Shown here: one piece after another, positions 37,218 through 51,547 of the stretch
Layout: every line of letters begins with the position of its first letter
How positions within the stretch are numbered: the first letter of the stretch is position 1
NCBI GenBank assembly: GCA_905250025.1
Contig: CAJNOJ010000066.1
Location: forward strand, 1-64,000
Length of the DNA: 64,000 nt
Direction of reading: 5' to 3'
DNA from: Adineta ricciae
Taxonomy: Eukaryota > Rotifera > Eurotatoria > Adinetida > Adinetidae
Translations under genes and position numbers: made by a program
Notes under the pieces: generated by a model
Database searches by the model: none
The model's input: the letters and a program-made list of their open reading frames with translations, nothing else
What the model was told of the DNA's origin: nothing

Positions 37218-38494
37218 CTACAACATAATATTGAAATTCAATAGGCTATCAAACGAACGGATTAAATTCGAACAGTTGTTCTTTTCAAAGGAAGAAAAAT
37301 GAGTCAATGAATATGAATATGAAAAAAGCGTACTTGATAATTCAAAGATCGATCCCGATACAAATATATGTGTGTGTACGGATGCGGAGGCTTTGATCGA
37401 AGCAAATAGAGAATAAGAACGGGTGCTCTGCTTCACTCTACAACACTGATCATCAACAACGACGACGATGACTACGGCCAGGGATCTGTTCTTATGCTTA
37501 GTTTTNAAACTACGAATAGTTATCACTTGAACAATGGTAACAGTTATCATTAGAGTTAAATTAATAATTGACCAAAAATTGATTCGCTGAAAATTATTTT
37601 CTAAAATCAGACGATCGTGAACTTCGTGATTGCGAAAACTATTCTGATAATGTTGAGCTGTTTCCATGTGATCGTAAATGCGTTGAAACGTATCCTAAAA
37701 TAGAAGTATCTTATGATTCTTTTTTCTCGAACGTTCTCATTGGATAACATGCTGAAGTTCAACAATTGAATGTTAATCCCTGATAATCAATTCAACACGT
37801 GTGAGATTATTCTATTAAAATTGATTGCCAAGTGTAAAGCTTTACTAGTGAATAGATCACGTTTCACAAAATCCTTCGAACGAGTGTATCTACATTACGA
37901 AATGGGGAATTTTGACAAATGTACTCTCGCTTGGCATGTTATTAACTACGAGAGGATAAAACAATCGAATGCGTCTTCAAACGAACTATTCGAGAATGGA
38001 ATTTTAAGAATCTAGATTCTTACTCGAATATCTTGAACTTTTGCTTGTAATTCGCCAAGTTGATCGACTTCCATGGTTTTCATCCATGATTCAGTGGCAT
38101 GTTCAACGACACTTTGTCCCTGTTCATTGACAGGTCTTAAACTGAAATAGACTTGCTTATGACTGAATCGTGAGAAGGAATTATCAAGACAAAAGCGATA
38201 TTCGCCTGTTTCTTCTAATTTCAACGTTTGATGCCCATCGCGTTTCTTGAAATCGGATTGTAAGACACGGTTAGTTGGCGAATAAAACCAAAAGTTAATG
38301 TCGTAATCGCCACCAACGACGACTTCGTATTCTATTTCAACAGTTCGACCAGCGTCGAGAACTTGATGGAAACATTCGCGTTGATTTGCTTGAATTAAAA
38401 CGGTTAATTCAATGTCGAATGCGACATATGAACGAATAATTGAAAGGATGAGAAGAAAGAGAAAGAAGAGATTCGATTTTAGTTTAAAAAACAT
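37218..38494 (-). CDS. TMED: p24/TMED cargo receptor (GOLD domain), 3' end uncertain
   Basis: Exon 1 (38024-38494) encodes a signal peptide (FFLFLLILSIIRSYVAFD), then the GOLD domain with the paired cysteines ECFHQVLDAG and YRFCLDNSFS. Exon 2 (from 37694) encodes the coiled coil and a single membrane helix (INFWSIINLTLMITVTIVQV). p24 proteins cycle between ER and Golgi in COPII/COPI vesicles and select cargo such as GPI-anchored proteins. The pattern is closest to the gamma (TMED1/5-like) group. Base 37506 is N, exactly at the start of the short cytosolic tail. Read straight through, the frame runs another 95 residues of unconvincing sequence to 37218, whereas family tails are about 10-15 residues. 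The true stop probably lies near 37480-37500, with an indel hidden at the N. Confidence 0.85.
37506..37506. other. Undetermined base (N) in assembly
   Basis: The only ambiguous base noticed, inside a T/A run (gttttnaaac) in the codon just after the p24 membrane helix. It may hide an indel that sets the true C-terminus. Confidence 0.9.
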
Positions 38495-40973
38495 CTACAA
38501 AGAAAATTGCTTTCATTCTTTCAATAGGCGGTAATAAAAGCGTTTATTTACTTATCAATTCTCTATGTATTTAGCTTTCGAAGTAATGTGATCAAGTACA
38601 ATATTGATATTTGAGTATGAAATACAAACAAATGTGAAAAAACTTCCACACTTAACCGTTTAGATTCATGTGGACGTGTCAGTCCTTACTGGATAGATAG
38701 CGTTAGTTGTTATATTATGAATGATTAAGGTTTGATGAGATACATGTTGACCCATTTTCATGCTTGATTACCGCTCTATTTCACACATCCTTCTTACTCT
38801 AAATTAGATTCAATATCTTTTCATCGTGTAATAACGTCATTACATCTCGATGAGTTCCACTTATGAGAAGGTACGATGAGTGAATTTGATTTTTTTCAAA
38901 AAATATCAAACGAACATGATATGAAAGCGTGAATTACTCGTCGTTGTAATATAGACGAGTAAGAGTTTAAGGATGCTTGTGTGCGTTTTACTCTCTTAAT
39001 TCATGTAGAAAGCCTTCGAGGCATCTGATCTGTACTCAACTTGACGTAATGAAAGTTTGAAGTTCAGATATACAAGGTTACGATAGTCATTCGTGATCTC
39101 ATTGTATAGACCAAAATAGAATTTAAGATTGTGATTGAGGAAGTTCATTTAATTCTTTCAACAAACAACTAAATGCATCGGTGAATTTCAAAGTAAGAAA
39201 TTTGATACGATTAACTTCAGGTCAAGAGTTTTCAATATTGCTAATTCACAGTATTCAACAACTCTACTCTTGATCGCTCAGGACGTATCTATGTCAACTG
39301 CTTGCACTTTCGAGGTCAAGATGAAAATTATCTTTCTAGGTAATAAAGATATCGATCGTTTTGTTCGACGAACGAAAATGAAATACGATAATTGAATAGG
39401 AATTCTCAAGAGACGAAAAGAAAAACAAGCTGATCGTACTGTGTTTATCTCGTCAAGTACGAGTGTGATACTTTTTACACTCGTCCTCTTCTTCCATAAC
39501 AAGTTTCTTTCAGTGTAGAAGATATAAATACAGAATCTGAGCGCAGCAATTACGCAAGTTTTTTGAAAGACAAGTTCACAAGTTCAGGTGCTTTTCGCTG
39601 ATTATAATACATTTCCCTTTTGTTTTTTTACTCAGATGGAAATCAAATGCGATGCTAAAAAAACTCGCAGGAAATCGAGCTTTTGAAATCGGAAATGAGT
39701 TGTTGCTATTAGAGCTGTTTAGTGACAGAGGAGAGTATTATATCATACTCGTTTCGTCAGCAGCCGACGTCTAGGAGAACTACTTGCGCCCGAGTAATCG
39801 AGAATGATTAGAAGAATAAACTCTATTTATGAGAAATCTTGCTGTTTTTTACATCCGTAACGCGAAAACATTCAGTTGAAGCAACACAATATGTTCAATC
39901 TCGTCTTTTCAGTCGTTTATCGATGTTTTCTTCATTAATCGTCGCGCAATGAGACTGTAAGTTAGATTTGCTTTATTTTATCACCCTGCTGTCAATGAAA
40001 GTGTTTGAAGAAAAAAAAAAGTCATTATTTTCTTCGAATGAAAACTTCTTTTACCTACATTTGAAATTCAAAGCTAAATGAAAATATCTGATAAAAACTT
40101 CATCTTATTTGTTCGATCGTTTCCTTAATTATGTATATTTGGCGTAATTGAATCACATACTTGCTGAGAATATCAGATTAACTTCAACTAACAAGAAATG
40201 AATGTTTATCCTTCGCTTTATTCTGACGTCAGACGGTTCATTTCAGTTTCCTGTACGTTCTCAGCAAGCCATCTCACAGAAATACATCTGAAGATGTTCT
40301 TCTCAACTTCTCTACTTATCCTAATTATTCTTTATAGTTGGCTCTCATTACGATAGAATTCTTGCGTTTTTCCCATTACTTAGACAATTTCTTGCAAGAC
40401 TAGACATACATATACATTACCATTAATGTTCTAAATGTTATCGTAAATTAGATTAGACATTTGTACCCATGGAAAACAGAGCAAACCTTCGAGTAGATCG
40501 CGTGTTGGTATTAATGTTCGCATGTAAAAACTTTTTCGATTTGTTTCCTTCAGTTCTCTCTATTCTCATGCTTCATGTCCAATATGATCGATTATGACAG
40601 ATGAGTACAAACTCTCGATTCTCAAGATTATCTTCATTCGTTATATAGACTGATTCGAGCGAGAATTTATAGTCGGCGAGTCGCTTCAAATAAAAACAAA
40701 TCTAAATCGGTCTATCGTCGGCTACGTAAGATGTTTGCCTTTACTTGTTCACCCTTAGATCAGTCACTCTAATTTTGTATTCAGTCCAGCAATTTCTAAT
40801 AATTTTCTTACGCTTTTCGCACGGAGAAGAAGAAATACGTTGAAGCATGATAGTTATAGACAGATATTGACGTTCTGTCTCGCATATATTATTAAAATAA
40901 AAATGTTCTTTGAATTCATGATTTTTTTTCTAATTTTATTTCAACATGACATATAATAATAAAAAATGCATTA
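38495..40973. other. 2.5-kb intergenic region, no supportable gene
   Basis: Stop codons are frequent in all frames and no domain-bearing ORF is present. No transposon ends, RNA gene or clear repeat recognised. Confidence 0.5.
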
Positions 40974-41768
40974 TCACTCTTCGTGAGAAATTTCTGGACG
41001 CACTAGACGCAGGATGAAACTCGTTAGAACAAAACCTGTAGTGACGAAAAGAAAGAACTAAAAGCAGAGTTTTATTTGACTTAGTATCAAAGATAAGACT
41101 TACCGAAGCTGCTGCAGGTGCACCTTTATGTTGTACTTTCGAAACTACACCTACAGTATCTCCTAGTTTTTTCTCCCATGCTGCTGCACAACATCTATTT
41201 AGAAAAACATGTCAATACAAATTTGCTCTTCGTATTCGTTCGTTACGTACGCAAGAATAAAATATATTCCGCCGAAGATGATCATTACGATGCTAAACTA
41301 TTTAACGATAAATAATGAGAATTTTTCTTTGTTGTGCTTGATCACTTACAGCTAAATCGAATTTAACTGATAGACGAAAGATTAGTTTAGTTATATAAAG
41401 AATAGAATCGATGAGAATAAGAAGCAATCCGAAGACTGCGAAGACAATAATTGCATTTCGTGTATGAACAGCAGACACTTGAACAGGTGACTGGAAAGAG
41501 AGCAAATCCGCTAGTTCACAGTCAGCTTTGCTTGCAACACCGGCAGTAGCCAATATACAAATGCATGAAATCTAAAACGATTTTTCATCGGAACGGATTG
41601 TTTAAGAGGAAGTTTTCTACTGACAATTATGATTAAATTTAATAGACCAAACAGTGTTTTGATAAAGCCAGTACCAGGAACGCATTTGGTACTTCGTAAT
41701 TTATTAGGATCACTCGATGCATAAGTCGGAACATCAGCTGTTGTATTTTGATTACTAGTTGACGGCAT
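40974..41768 (-). CDS. Four-helix membrane protein, MARVEL-like
   Basis: Five exons (41625-41768, 41350-41571, 41251-41297, 41104-41194, 40974-41057) encode about 195 residues. After a cytosolic N-terminus of about 27 residues, four hydrophobic segments follow: GFIKTLFGLLNLIIIISCIC, AIIVFAVFGLLLILIDSILY, FSIVMIIFGGIYFILAACCA and FFLFVTTGFVLTSFIL. The GL-N pattern in TM1 and an acidic residue in TM2 resemble MARVEL-domain proteins (CMTM, MAL, synaptogyrin), which work in membrane apposition and vesicle traffic. The first donor is the less common GTCAGT, chosen because it keeps frame into the TM1 continuation; the neighbouring GTAGAA would introduce a frameshift. Family placement is by topology only. 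Confidence 0.7.
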
Positions 41769-44700
41769 TTGGTGATATCAATCAATCTAGACATAAAAAC
41801 ATCGGAACGATCATCATTTATTCAAAGAAATAGCTTTATGTTCCAATTACTATGATCTACTACTAGAGAGAAGCAGGAAAATCTATATGCATACGATAAA
41901 GCATACTTTGCTGGTAAGAGTTCAATTTTTAGATATTTTCTCTGTGCTCGACGAGTAAAAAAGTTCGGAATCGTTATATTCGATTTGTGTATGTACAGTA
42001 ACACGTGGAGTTTCGCTTGATTGATCATATGTATGTTGACTGAAAACATGATGATTGAATAGAAGCCAGCGACGAAGAGAAAGCAATCAAAATCTCGCAT
42101 GTATATTAATGTGTCCAATGAAACTGACTTATGTTATTAGAGCCGCGATTGACAATAGACAGATCTTAACATCTATGATTTGTTTGAAAGATTTATCAAG
42201 TTGTTTTCTTCTTCGTTTATGAAAATGGATATGCCCTCAATCATGTTTGATCGGGGTTCGGTGCTCTCTTTTTTTGTGTTTTGGATTGTAGAAATGAGAG
42301 AAGGATTATTATTAATGGGTAATATCCTAGTTATGTTTAATTCGAAATACATGTTTAGAAAACTAATGAATTAAAACAACATCAATAGCGAGTTAATGGC
42401 AGAGAAGTAACCAAATGAATTTTTCTTATCTGATGACGATCATTGACTGTTGATGAGTCGTTTCTTCAAGTCTTTTTTATGCTTTATATATATCTTTATG
42501 TGTGTATTTCGTTCTCTCTCTCTCTACATACATCTGTCGATCTCAAATACATTTATCTCAGACATTTCAACGCAGGAAATTATCGCACGACGTCTACTTT
42601 TCTTGATTGTCTAGATGCAAATCATTTGATGACAGATACTCTACGCACGAGAAAGCTAAAACAGTTATCCAATTTGATACAAGACAATAACAAAAGCAGG
42701 AAAAGAAAGCGATCCTGTGTTCTTTTTTTTTCATTTGCTATTGTATCCAGCACGTCGGAAGTTTGTTTCAATCATTCAATTCATATGGATTCTTTACCTG
42801 CTGAATCATACGGCAACAGGCAAGTTCTTGAAATACTTTCATAAGATAATTTGACAAATTCTTCAATGAAATCTATCTCTTGCATCTCTCGTTGACATGT
42901 TTTCTTATCGAGTTAACTTGTTTTTCTTTTGATAATTTATTGAAAATCGACGTGCATATTTGAAAAGATTTGGATCTTTTATCGAAACATCTGATGAGCA
43001 AAAGACGTGCTTGAAAGAAAGGAAGAAGATGATTTTATCTGGATTACTAGTCTATTTCCTTCAGTGCTACTTCATTTATACAACGAAAATCTCTGACAAA
43101 CGTTGAATGGAGTTAGAAAATAGAAACATGACATAGAAGAAACATCTATTACGTAGGTCAACTTTTTCAAGGAAAACAATTTGCTCCACAAGAAATTCGA
43201 TTAGGTTACTTCGATTAGATTATAGTGGTTATGTGCTTGAATCAAACGAAAGCATTGTATTTCACCCTCGATAGGTTCTTGAGCAAATGGTTTGATCTTG
43301 TCAGAAAATAATAGATCTTTTTCTTCTTTTCTTGTTACATTGACACTGGATGTAGGCTTCATTCTGTATTCAAATAAAAGTAGTCATTTACTCACAGTTT
43401 GACGTCGGTGATTGATCGATAGAATTCGAAAGAGAAAATGATTGTTTTTTAGCTTATCATCCTCGATATTCCTGAAGAGTTTTCCATAATAACATTCAAT
43501 TTCATATCGAGCATGTCAATGTCTCATGCAAGTCTATTGCTCAATTAGGAATATTTCATATCGCCCACCAATTTATATTAAAAACAAGAACTAGAAATTT
43601 GACTCATACTTCTGATGTTCCCGCTTTTCCTACGTTCAATGTGGAGATAGAATTAGCAGAAAGAAATACAATAAGTTCAACAGGAACGACACAGTCTGTT
43701 TTTTTACACGTCAATGTCATCAGACAGTGCATCCTAATACGAGTAAGATTGCTTTCGGTGAAAAGAAGCTGAAATTTTTTTTCAGTCAGATTTTCTCTCA
43801 ATGACATTATCTATCAGACAAGCAGAGAGATACCCATGTATGTTGTACTTTTCCTCTCGTAAGATAGACATGATTTTCAACGAGAAATACTCCATGCTAT
43901 TGTACGATATTAGCATAGATATGCAAAAAGTATAGATTGTCATCTGTTTTGAGTGGAAAGGAATAATCAAGCGATTTTTATGTACACAAAGCATTGCTTT
44001 CTTATTTTTTTTTATCCCCCTGTTTACATCTTACACAAGAGCACATACTTCAGTACTAGTACCATATTTTTCCAAATTGGCGCACACATCGGGTATGTCA
44101 CATTTCACATTTTTTTGTGTTATTTTCTTATATGTAAATTAGCATTTTGTCTCTATTCTAAAATATACGAATTAATTCAGGTTTATGTGAAAAATGTCTT
44201 CGCATAGTTTGCATCAGTTCCGAATGATATCCCACGTCTATAACTGGAACTCTGCTATTGATCTGATTGAAGGAAAATAATATTCATGCAGATTCGGTTA
44301 GGCCTTTCGACAAGTATATGATGTAAAGAAAGTAACCGAGTTTTGTTGTCCTCACGCTTGATATTTAGTTATTCAAGTCATGTCGACGAGATGATTATTA
44401 AGAAAATGTGTAACAATGTTTTTTAATGATGCAATTCTACATTTAATTGTTTCCTTTCGATTAGACTCTTCTTTTGGCGTAGTGAATGTCGAGTAATAAA
44501 TACATCAGAAGAAAAAGAAATCAGAACTTCTATGTTTATGTTATATTATGAACTCATTTACTAGACCATGATTTCTTCAAATCTTCATCAGAATTTCAAG
44601 AGTTTATAGTGTGGGCATACTCAACAACAGTCATGTCTTTGCTCGGAAAAGTTAAATCTATCTATTTTTACTTCATACAAGTATATTTATACGTGAATAG

Positions 44701-46445
44701 ACCTTTGAAATTGCGTAGGGAGAACGCATTCATTGTCTTTTATTCTTAGTCTCATGTGGATCATTGGTTTTTGTTTTCTTCTTTTTATCAGAAATCGTTA
44801 CACAGTTTAGTCCTCTAATCATCTGTTGTTTTGTCTTTGTTCGTAAATACGCTCTAGATTTCCTTTTCTCTTTACAAACAGTGTGCATTCTGCGCATTTT
44901 CTTCTTCTTTTGCTTTCCTCTGTATTCTCGTATTGAAATCAAGAGGAAAAGAGAAAAAACACTAGACGATAGATGCATAGAATAAAGAAAAACCTTCTTT
45001 GAAAAAAGTTCGCCTATCGCGTATTATAATATGAGTATCATTTCTTGCACAAGTCATTATTTATCTCAGAAGAAAATAATGAGACAAGTTCATGTATAAA
45101 GATCGTCGATCACTTCATTCCGTTCAATTATCTCGACTTTTTATCAACAAGATCCAACTTGTGAAGAGAAAGGCACAGGAAGGCACATTTTATCTAATCG
45201 GTATTATCTGATTACTTCTGAACGATGCTAGTTCCTAACTATTGAAGTATTCCCCCATGGAAATGACAATGATACCCTTCGTTCAATAGAAATCTCCCTG
45301 TAATTCAATATGGACAATCGAACAACGCCATATGTTCCTGCGCTTTTTCGGTAAATATGTTTTTTAATCATTGATTATATCTCCGCACGCAAAAGGCAAG
45401 AGCTAACTGTAGGGCGTCACTCAATGATCTGATGTTTATCAAGAAACAAAAAATAACCGTCATCTACAATCTAAAATAAACTTTCTGACACGGAAACGTC
45501 TAGATGATTATCCGCTTTCTTAACAGTCCCCGTAGATTACCATCTAACATTGCACTTCTTTTTTTATTCGTAAGAGTACATTTATATACTAAGATTAGAG
45601 CCTACCTTCTATAAAGATCTAATCATGAAAGTCGGCAGCATCTCGGTACATTCAGATATGAACCTCCGTTCTATATGAGTCTTTTTATCATGAACAATTG
45701 ATATAGTTGAACTGATTGACTAATTAAAAAGAATAGGTAAACATCCATAGAGAAAAGATGTCTCATCTAGAACGTTAATTTTAACATCAAACATTGCATA
45801 GACAAAAAAAAGAAATTACGGTCGCAAAATTAGTGTCTCCGGTCCGTCGACATTAAGTATTCATGATAAGAAGAAAAAAAAGGAGAAAACATTGAAATTA
45901 GAAATGAAAAAATAACAATAGGGCATAGTGTTCTTTAGTATATTATCGCAAAATAATAAATGACCTTAGCTATACAAAGAAATGCATTCATTCTTTTCTT
46001 TTATTACTTATACAATAACATGTGTGATAAATGTGTTAAAACCATAAATAGTAGAAGCATAGTCTATTTATTATGAAATACTGCATTCATTGCGAAACAA
46101 AGAGATGATCTAGAAAATCTATTCCAAGCTTTGTCAATTGTTTCTTTTTCATTTGAGTATAATTGATTGAAAACTCAATCGAGCATGTACAAAGAAAAGA
46201 TGTCAACATAAAAGAAACAACAGAGACGTACTGGAAGATAAATGGGTCCATGTCAGCCATGAAAGATCTACATGTATAGATGTATTTCTCAGAACAATAG
46301 TACATCACATGATACGCTTGTGAATGCGATAGAAAAGAGCAACTAAACGGTTGTTATCATTACTCTTTGGGTTTTGTGTTAAGAATGACGAAATAACATT
46401 TAAGTTGTTTCACTGTGATGTTTGATTTCTTGTATCTTTTCTAGC
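41769..46445. other. 4.7-kb intergenic region, largest gap, no supportable gene
   Basis: Contains many short ORFs (up to 133 codons at 42443-42844), all low-complexity or hydrophobic without domains, and A/T-rich tracts. No RNA gene, terminal inverted repeat or duplicated block was recognised. It may carry distal regulatory DNA of the GPCR gene to its right. Confidence 0.45.
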
Positions 46446-47869
46446 ATGTCTAGTTGCAAAGGAGTGAATTTTACCAGTGCAGATGTGGCATATGCGAACA
46501 AAATCCAATCAGAACATAAAAGCTGGGCGTGGTGGTTAAATAATCTTGGTTCGTTCTTAATATTCGCATTTGATTGAAAGAGATGTTAATTGAATTTATC
46601 TTTTTTCTTCTTCTTCCAGGGACATTAGTTGTCTTCGTAATAGGTTTCTGTGGTAATATATTATGTTTATTAGTCCTGTGGCGCCGGCGTAAGTTTTTAT
46701 TCCAAGATGAGATGAACGAAGATTAATTGATGAAATCTTGTAGGTCTAAGACGTAATTCATATACTCAGTATTTGATAGCTCTAGCGTTCGTGGATACCG
46801 GTGCGATCCTTGCGGAAGGTATGTAACGAAGCCAACAAGTAAATTGCCTTGATTCTGAGCATAAATCTGATCTTTGCCTAGTTCTATCTGCACTGGATGA
46901 ACTACATCAAGAAGAATATAAAAAAGTTCTTATTCAGCATAGTAATATGTCGTGTAAAGTATATAATTACATACGCTACATATTCTATTCGATGAGTTCT
47001 TGGTAAGTGATGTTAAAAAAACAAAAAAAAACGAAGTTAGCTGGAATTCGGTTTTCTTTCGTAGGATTATTGTAGCGTTAGCTGTCGAACGGCTTGTTGC
47101 AATCAGATGTCCTTTATGGGCAAAAAATATCTGTACAGTTGTCAATGCGCGGCGAATTATTTTCATAATACTTCTTTTTACTATGATTATTCAATCGTAT
47201 CAGTTTGTAATCAAGGGTCTCGATTGTATGCCGTCATCGTCATCAACGGAAGGCTGCCGTTGTAAAACTATTCGCAATCATGAATATTTAAGGCTTGATG
47301 TAATACTAACCGTTTATGTCTGGAGGGTTGTTCTTATGACTCTACTTCCGTTGACGATTATCATAACTGTAAATGTGTTGATCATGAGTAAACTTTTCAA
47401 TGAAGGTTCGCTACTCGATCATACAAATACAACGTGCAATGCGCAACGCAAAATGAAACTAGTCTATAAAATATCTCGAATGCTAGTCATTGTGACGTCT
47501 GTCTATCTAGTATTACATGTACCCGGTTCGAGCTTAGATATTATTAAATTTATGTACATAACTGTTTTTCGTATCTGTAATGTCAAATGGCAATACTATA
47601 TCCATATCAGCCATGATATATTTGATCTATTAACTAATTTCAACTATGGCATTAACTTCTATTTGTACATTATTAGTGGAAAACATATACGAAATGAATT
47701 AGTACGTGCGTTTAAGCATTCGTCGCTACGTTCGAAGTCGAGTGTAAGAAATGGGAAGAACCATCGGTCTAGTTATTACATGTCATCATATGTTCATGGG
47801 TCACGATATAATCAAGCACGATACTCAAATACACCATTGTCAAGGCGCCCTACTGCCTCATCGATGTAA
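46446..47869 (+). CDS. Rhodopsin-like (class A) neuropeptide-type GPCR
   Basis: Five exons (46446-46548, 46620-46688, 46744-46818, 46882-47002, 47065-47869) encode about 390 residues. N-glycosylation site NFT near the N-terminus. TM1 carries GFCGNILCLLVLWRRR (the GN motif) and TM2 carries YLIALAFVDTG (LAxxD). The extracellular Cys before TM3 is in SNMSCKVYNY, partnered by a Cys pair in loop 2 (EGCRC). TM3 ends VALAVERLVAIR, so ERL replaces DRY. TM7 reads FNYGINFYLYIISG in place of the usual NPxxY. The tail is basic and Ser-rich. This mix is typical of invertebrate FMRFamide/myosuppressin-like peptide receptors, but the ligand cannot be predicted. Expected at the plasma membrane, coupling to G proteins. 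All four introns keep frame. Confidence 0.88.
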
Positions 47870-50191
47870 GATTGTCAGTTTTTTTCTACAACTCATTTAC
47901 GGCGTGTACATGTTTTAACAAATGGATCTATATATATATATGTGTGTGTATGTGTGTGTGTGTAATTATTCGTTGTTACATATAAACTTTTGCTCTTGTT
48001 TTGCTTCTTAATCTTATTGTTTATTGTTTACAATAACCTTTTTTGTGAAAAACAAACAGTAATTCTCGTTAGATACTGACAATGATTGATTGACAAAAGG
48101 ATGGAGTTCTATTCAATAAGTAGACATGGTGATGTCAACGGAAAACAATCTTATATCTTGCTTTAACTAAATTAATGTTGTTTGTTTTGTTTGTTGATGA
48201 AAGCAAGCAGCTGAAGATTATCTATATTATATAGAAGAGTGACAGGCAATGTTCGATTTAGAAATATGATGTCTATTCATAGATCATCATCGAAATTCTA
48301 TGACAGTCAGCACCATCTCATGTACGACTGTAGAAATGTCATTTAGGATATGGTCTCCGGTAGTTTGAACTAAATACACAACGGTTTGCGTTGTTAGAAT
48401 AAATGAACTCGTTACTTCTTATCACATGAGATCTTGATCGAAAAATAATACCAAATGAAGATGTGAGATTATTACAGATTGAAGAATAGATTTGGAGTAT
48501 TCTATCACGAAATACTCCACTTATCTTTCTAACCTAAGGCACTACCAGTCTATTGTTGAAGGAATCGTACACCATTAGGCGTTTGACGTAGTTTTGATCG
48601 AGAAAACAACGATATCACATACGCCATGATATTATTCAAGTGTACATCCCACGAACTCAATGGATGAAAAAAAAATGATTGCAAATTGTCAAGGATGTAG
48701 AAGGAAAGTTATGCTTAATTAGCTTTTAAAAATATGCTAAAATTGTTTAGAACAAAAATTACAATTCGTTACACGCGAAGAACGATGTTAGCCTGAGTAG
48801 AGAATCATTTTCTTTTGAAAATTGTTAGTTATTGATGCAGTCAGCCGAAGTTTCATGTGATATCGAGATGGGTGATGATAAAAAAAGATTCGACGTCATG
48901 CAATACAATTCTTTACAGAAAGACTTCGTAGACGAATCAAGTATCAGAATTGTATTCATCAATTTAATGCGAATGAGAACAATTGACGCGCTGCATTCGC
49001 ATGATGTTCTTGCTATTTGAAACTCTTTTCACTAAATCATCGTGTAATTTGAAGCAATGTAAATGATTTTTATGCATCGCGAAGTATGTTTTCCGTACTA
49101 TCAGTATAAATCTGAGCTGAGCTAGGTACTATTAATAAGTGTCTGGTTGAATTCAGATGATAGTCGTCTTATTTGTTCATCTCCGATTATTCGAATAAAT
49201 CCGAATCATCTTCTCTAAGTTTTGTTTGATCGGATAGGTCAAATTCATCTTCCATGCCAGGGTATTGTCTCACTGCAAAAGATTATCTTCGAGTATCCAG
49301 TTGACTTCATCCTTCTATCGATAGTCTAAGGACATTTATTTAATCGATGTCATATTTCAATATAAATAGCTCACGGTATAATTCCAAATAATCATACTGT
49401 CGTATCTCAATGAGTTCATCTTGCCATCAGGCGCCAGTCTTATTTTCAATTGATTATTCTGTAGCGTGATGTGAGTTTTCTGCAGTCCCTATTAGATCGA
49501 GTTTTGATGAAGAATGACACAAATAATGACATATCTATAGACCGAAGTTTTGTCTTGATATGGAAAATGTTCCGTTATTTAAGCCAATGCGTCAGATAGA
49601 TCTTTGAAAGTAATAAAAATCTCTCTTGACGTGCAACGATAATAATAATAGATATTAAAGAAACAAATGTCATCATATAATTTATATATCTCAATTGACA
49701 TGAATTTGTTTGGGACCGACGAACGTTATCTCATCATGTTCCTATTCTCGTTGAAAGAAATGCTTTATTATTTAATCAAGAAAGAGACTTCTTACTAAAT
49801 GAAATAATTGATATTTATCATCGAGATCTGCTTCTGGTATAGATAATCTCATTGTCTGTAATGTTTCACGTCACAAGATTCGTTTTCGAACGAACAATTC
49901 TTAGCAAAAGGTTTTAAATGCACGCAAAGAAACTTGTACTTCAACAACATCCGACATTTCATTAGGAAATGCACTGATTAATTTGTGTTGTATATATAAT
50001 AACTGAGTCTGTCTTTTTGAGATCTGGCATTTTCTCGACATATGTCTTTATCTATCGAGGTTCAACTTTGACAGATGACTTCCTTTAGACTATGATCAAA
50101 AACAAAAGACAATAAGTTAAGAAAATCAATCCGCTCAGGTTTATGTATATTTAAATAAATCAACTTTTATTTTTTTCAAACAAAACTAAAC
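47870..50191. other. 2.3-kb intergenic region, no supportable gene
   Basis: Begins with the GPCR 3' UTR, which includes a TA/TG microsatellite. Otherwise AT-rich, with one isolated 62-codon ORF (48832-49020) lacking features. Confidence 0.5.
47928..47964. repeat. (TA)n(TG)n microsatellite
   Basis: A TA run passes into TG repeats with one TA interruption, about 60 bp after the GPCR stop codon. Confidence 0.9.
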
Positions 50192-51227
<1,036 letters not shown>

Positions 51228-51547
51228 ATCCTTCCCAGATTGATCTTGAAATAAAAAAGAAAAAGCAGAAGTTCATCTACTTAAGTTCTCGAGAAGTTGG
51301 ATATCTTTCTCGATGAAGTTAACGTGAAAAGAATAATGTTACAAAATCTACATAAGAAAATGTTGTCGAAATGCAACATTTTGTTAATATAAGTACTGGG
51401 AAGCAAAACAAAAAAGAACAAATTCACAGCATTTTATCCAACGCCAGTCAAAGATACACGATCTTTGAGACAATAATGACACTTGAAAGAAAAAACAAAC
51501 TGAAAGTAGGTCTCTAAGTGTTTCTGTTTAATTATTGGATTAATTTC
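51228..51547. other. Spacer between FDX2 and NF-YC
   Basis: About 320 bp holding the FDX2 promoter and the NF-YC 3' UTR. Nothing else seen. Confidence 0.5.

Noticed and set aside
42443..42844. 133-codon ORF inside the largest gap
   Set aside because: Unremarkable composition, no start context, domain or partner exon; isolated in 4.7 kb of otherwise non-coding sequence.
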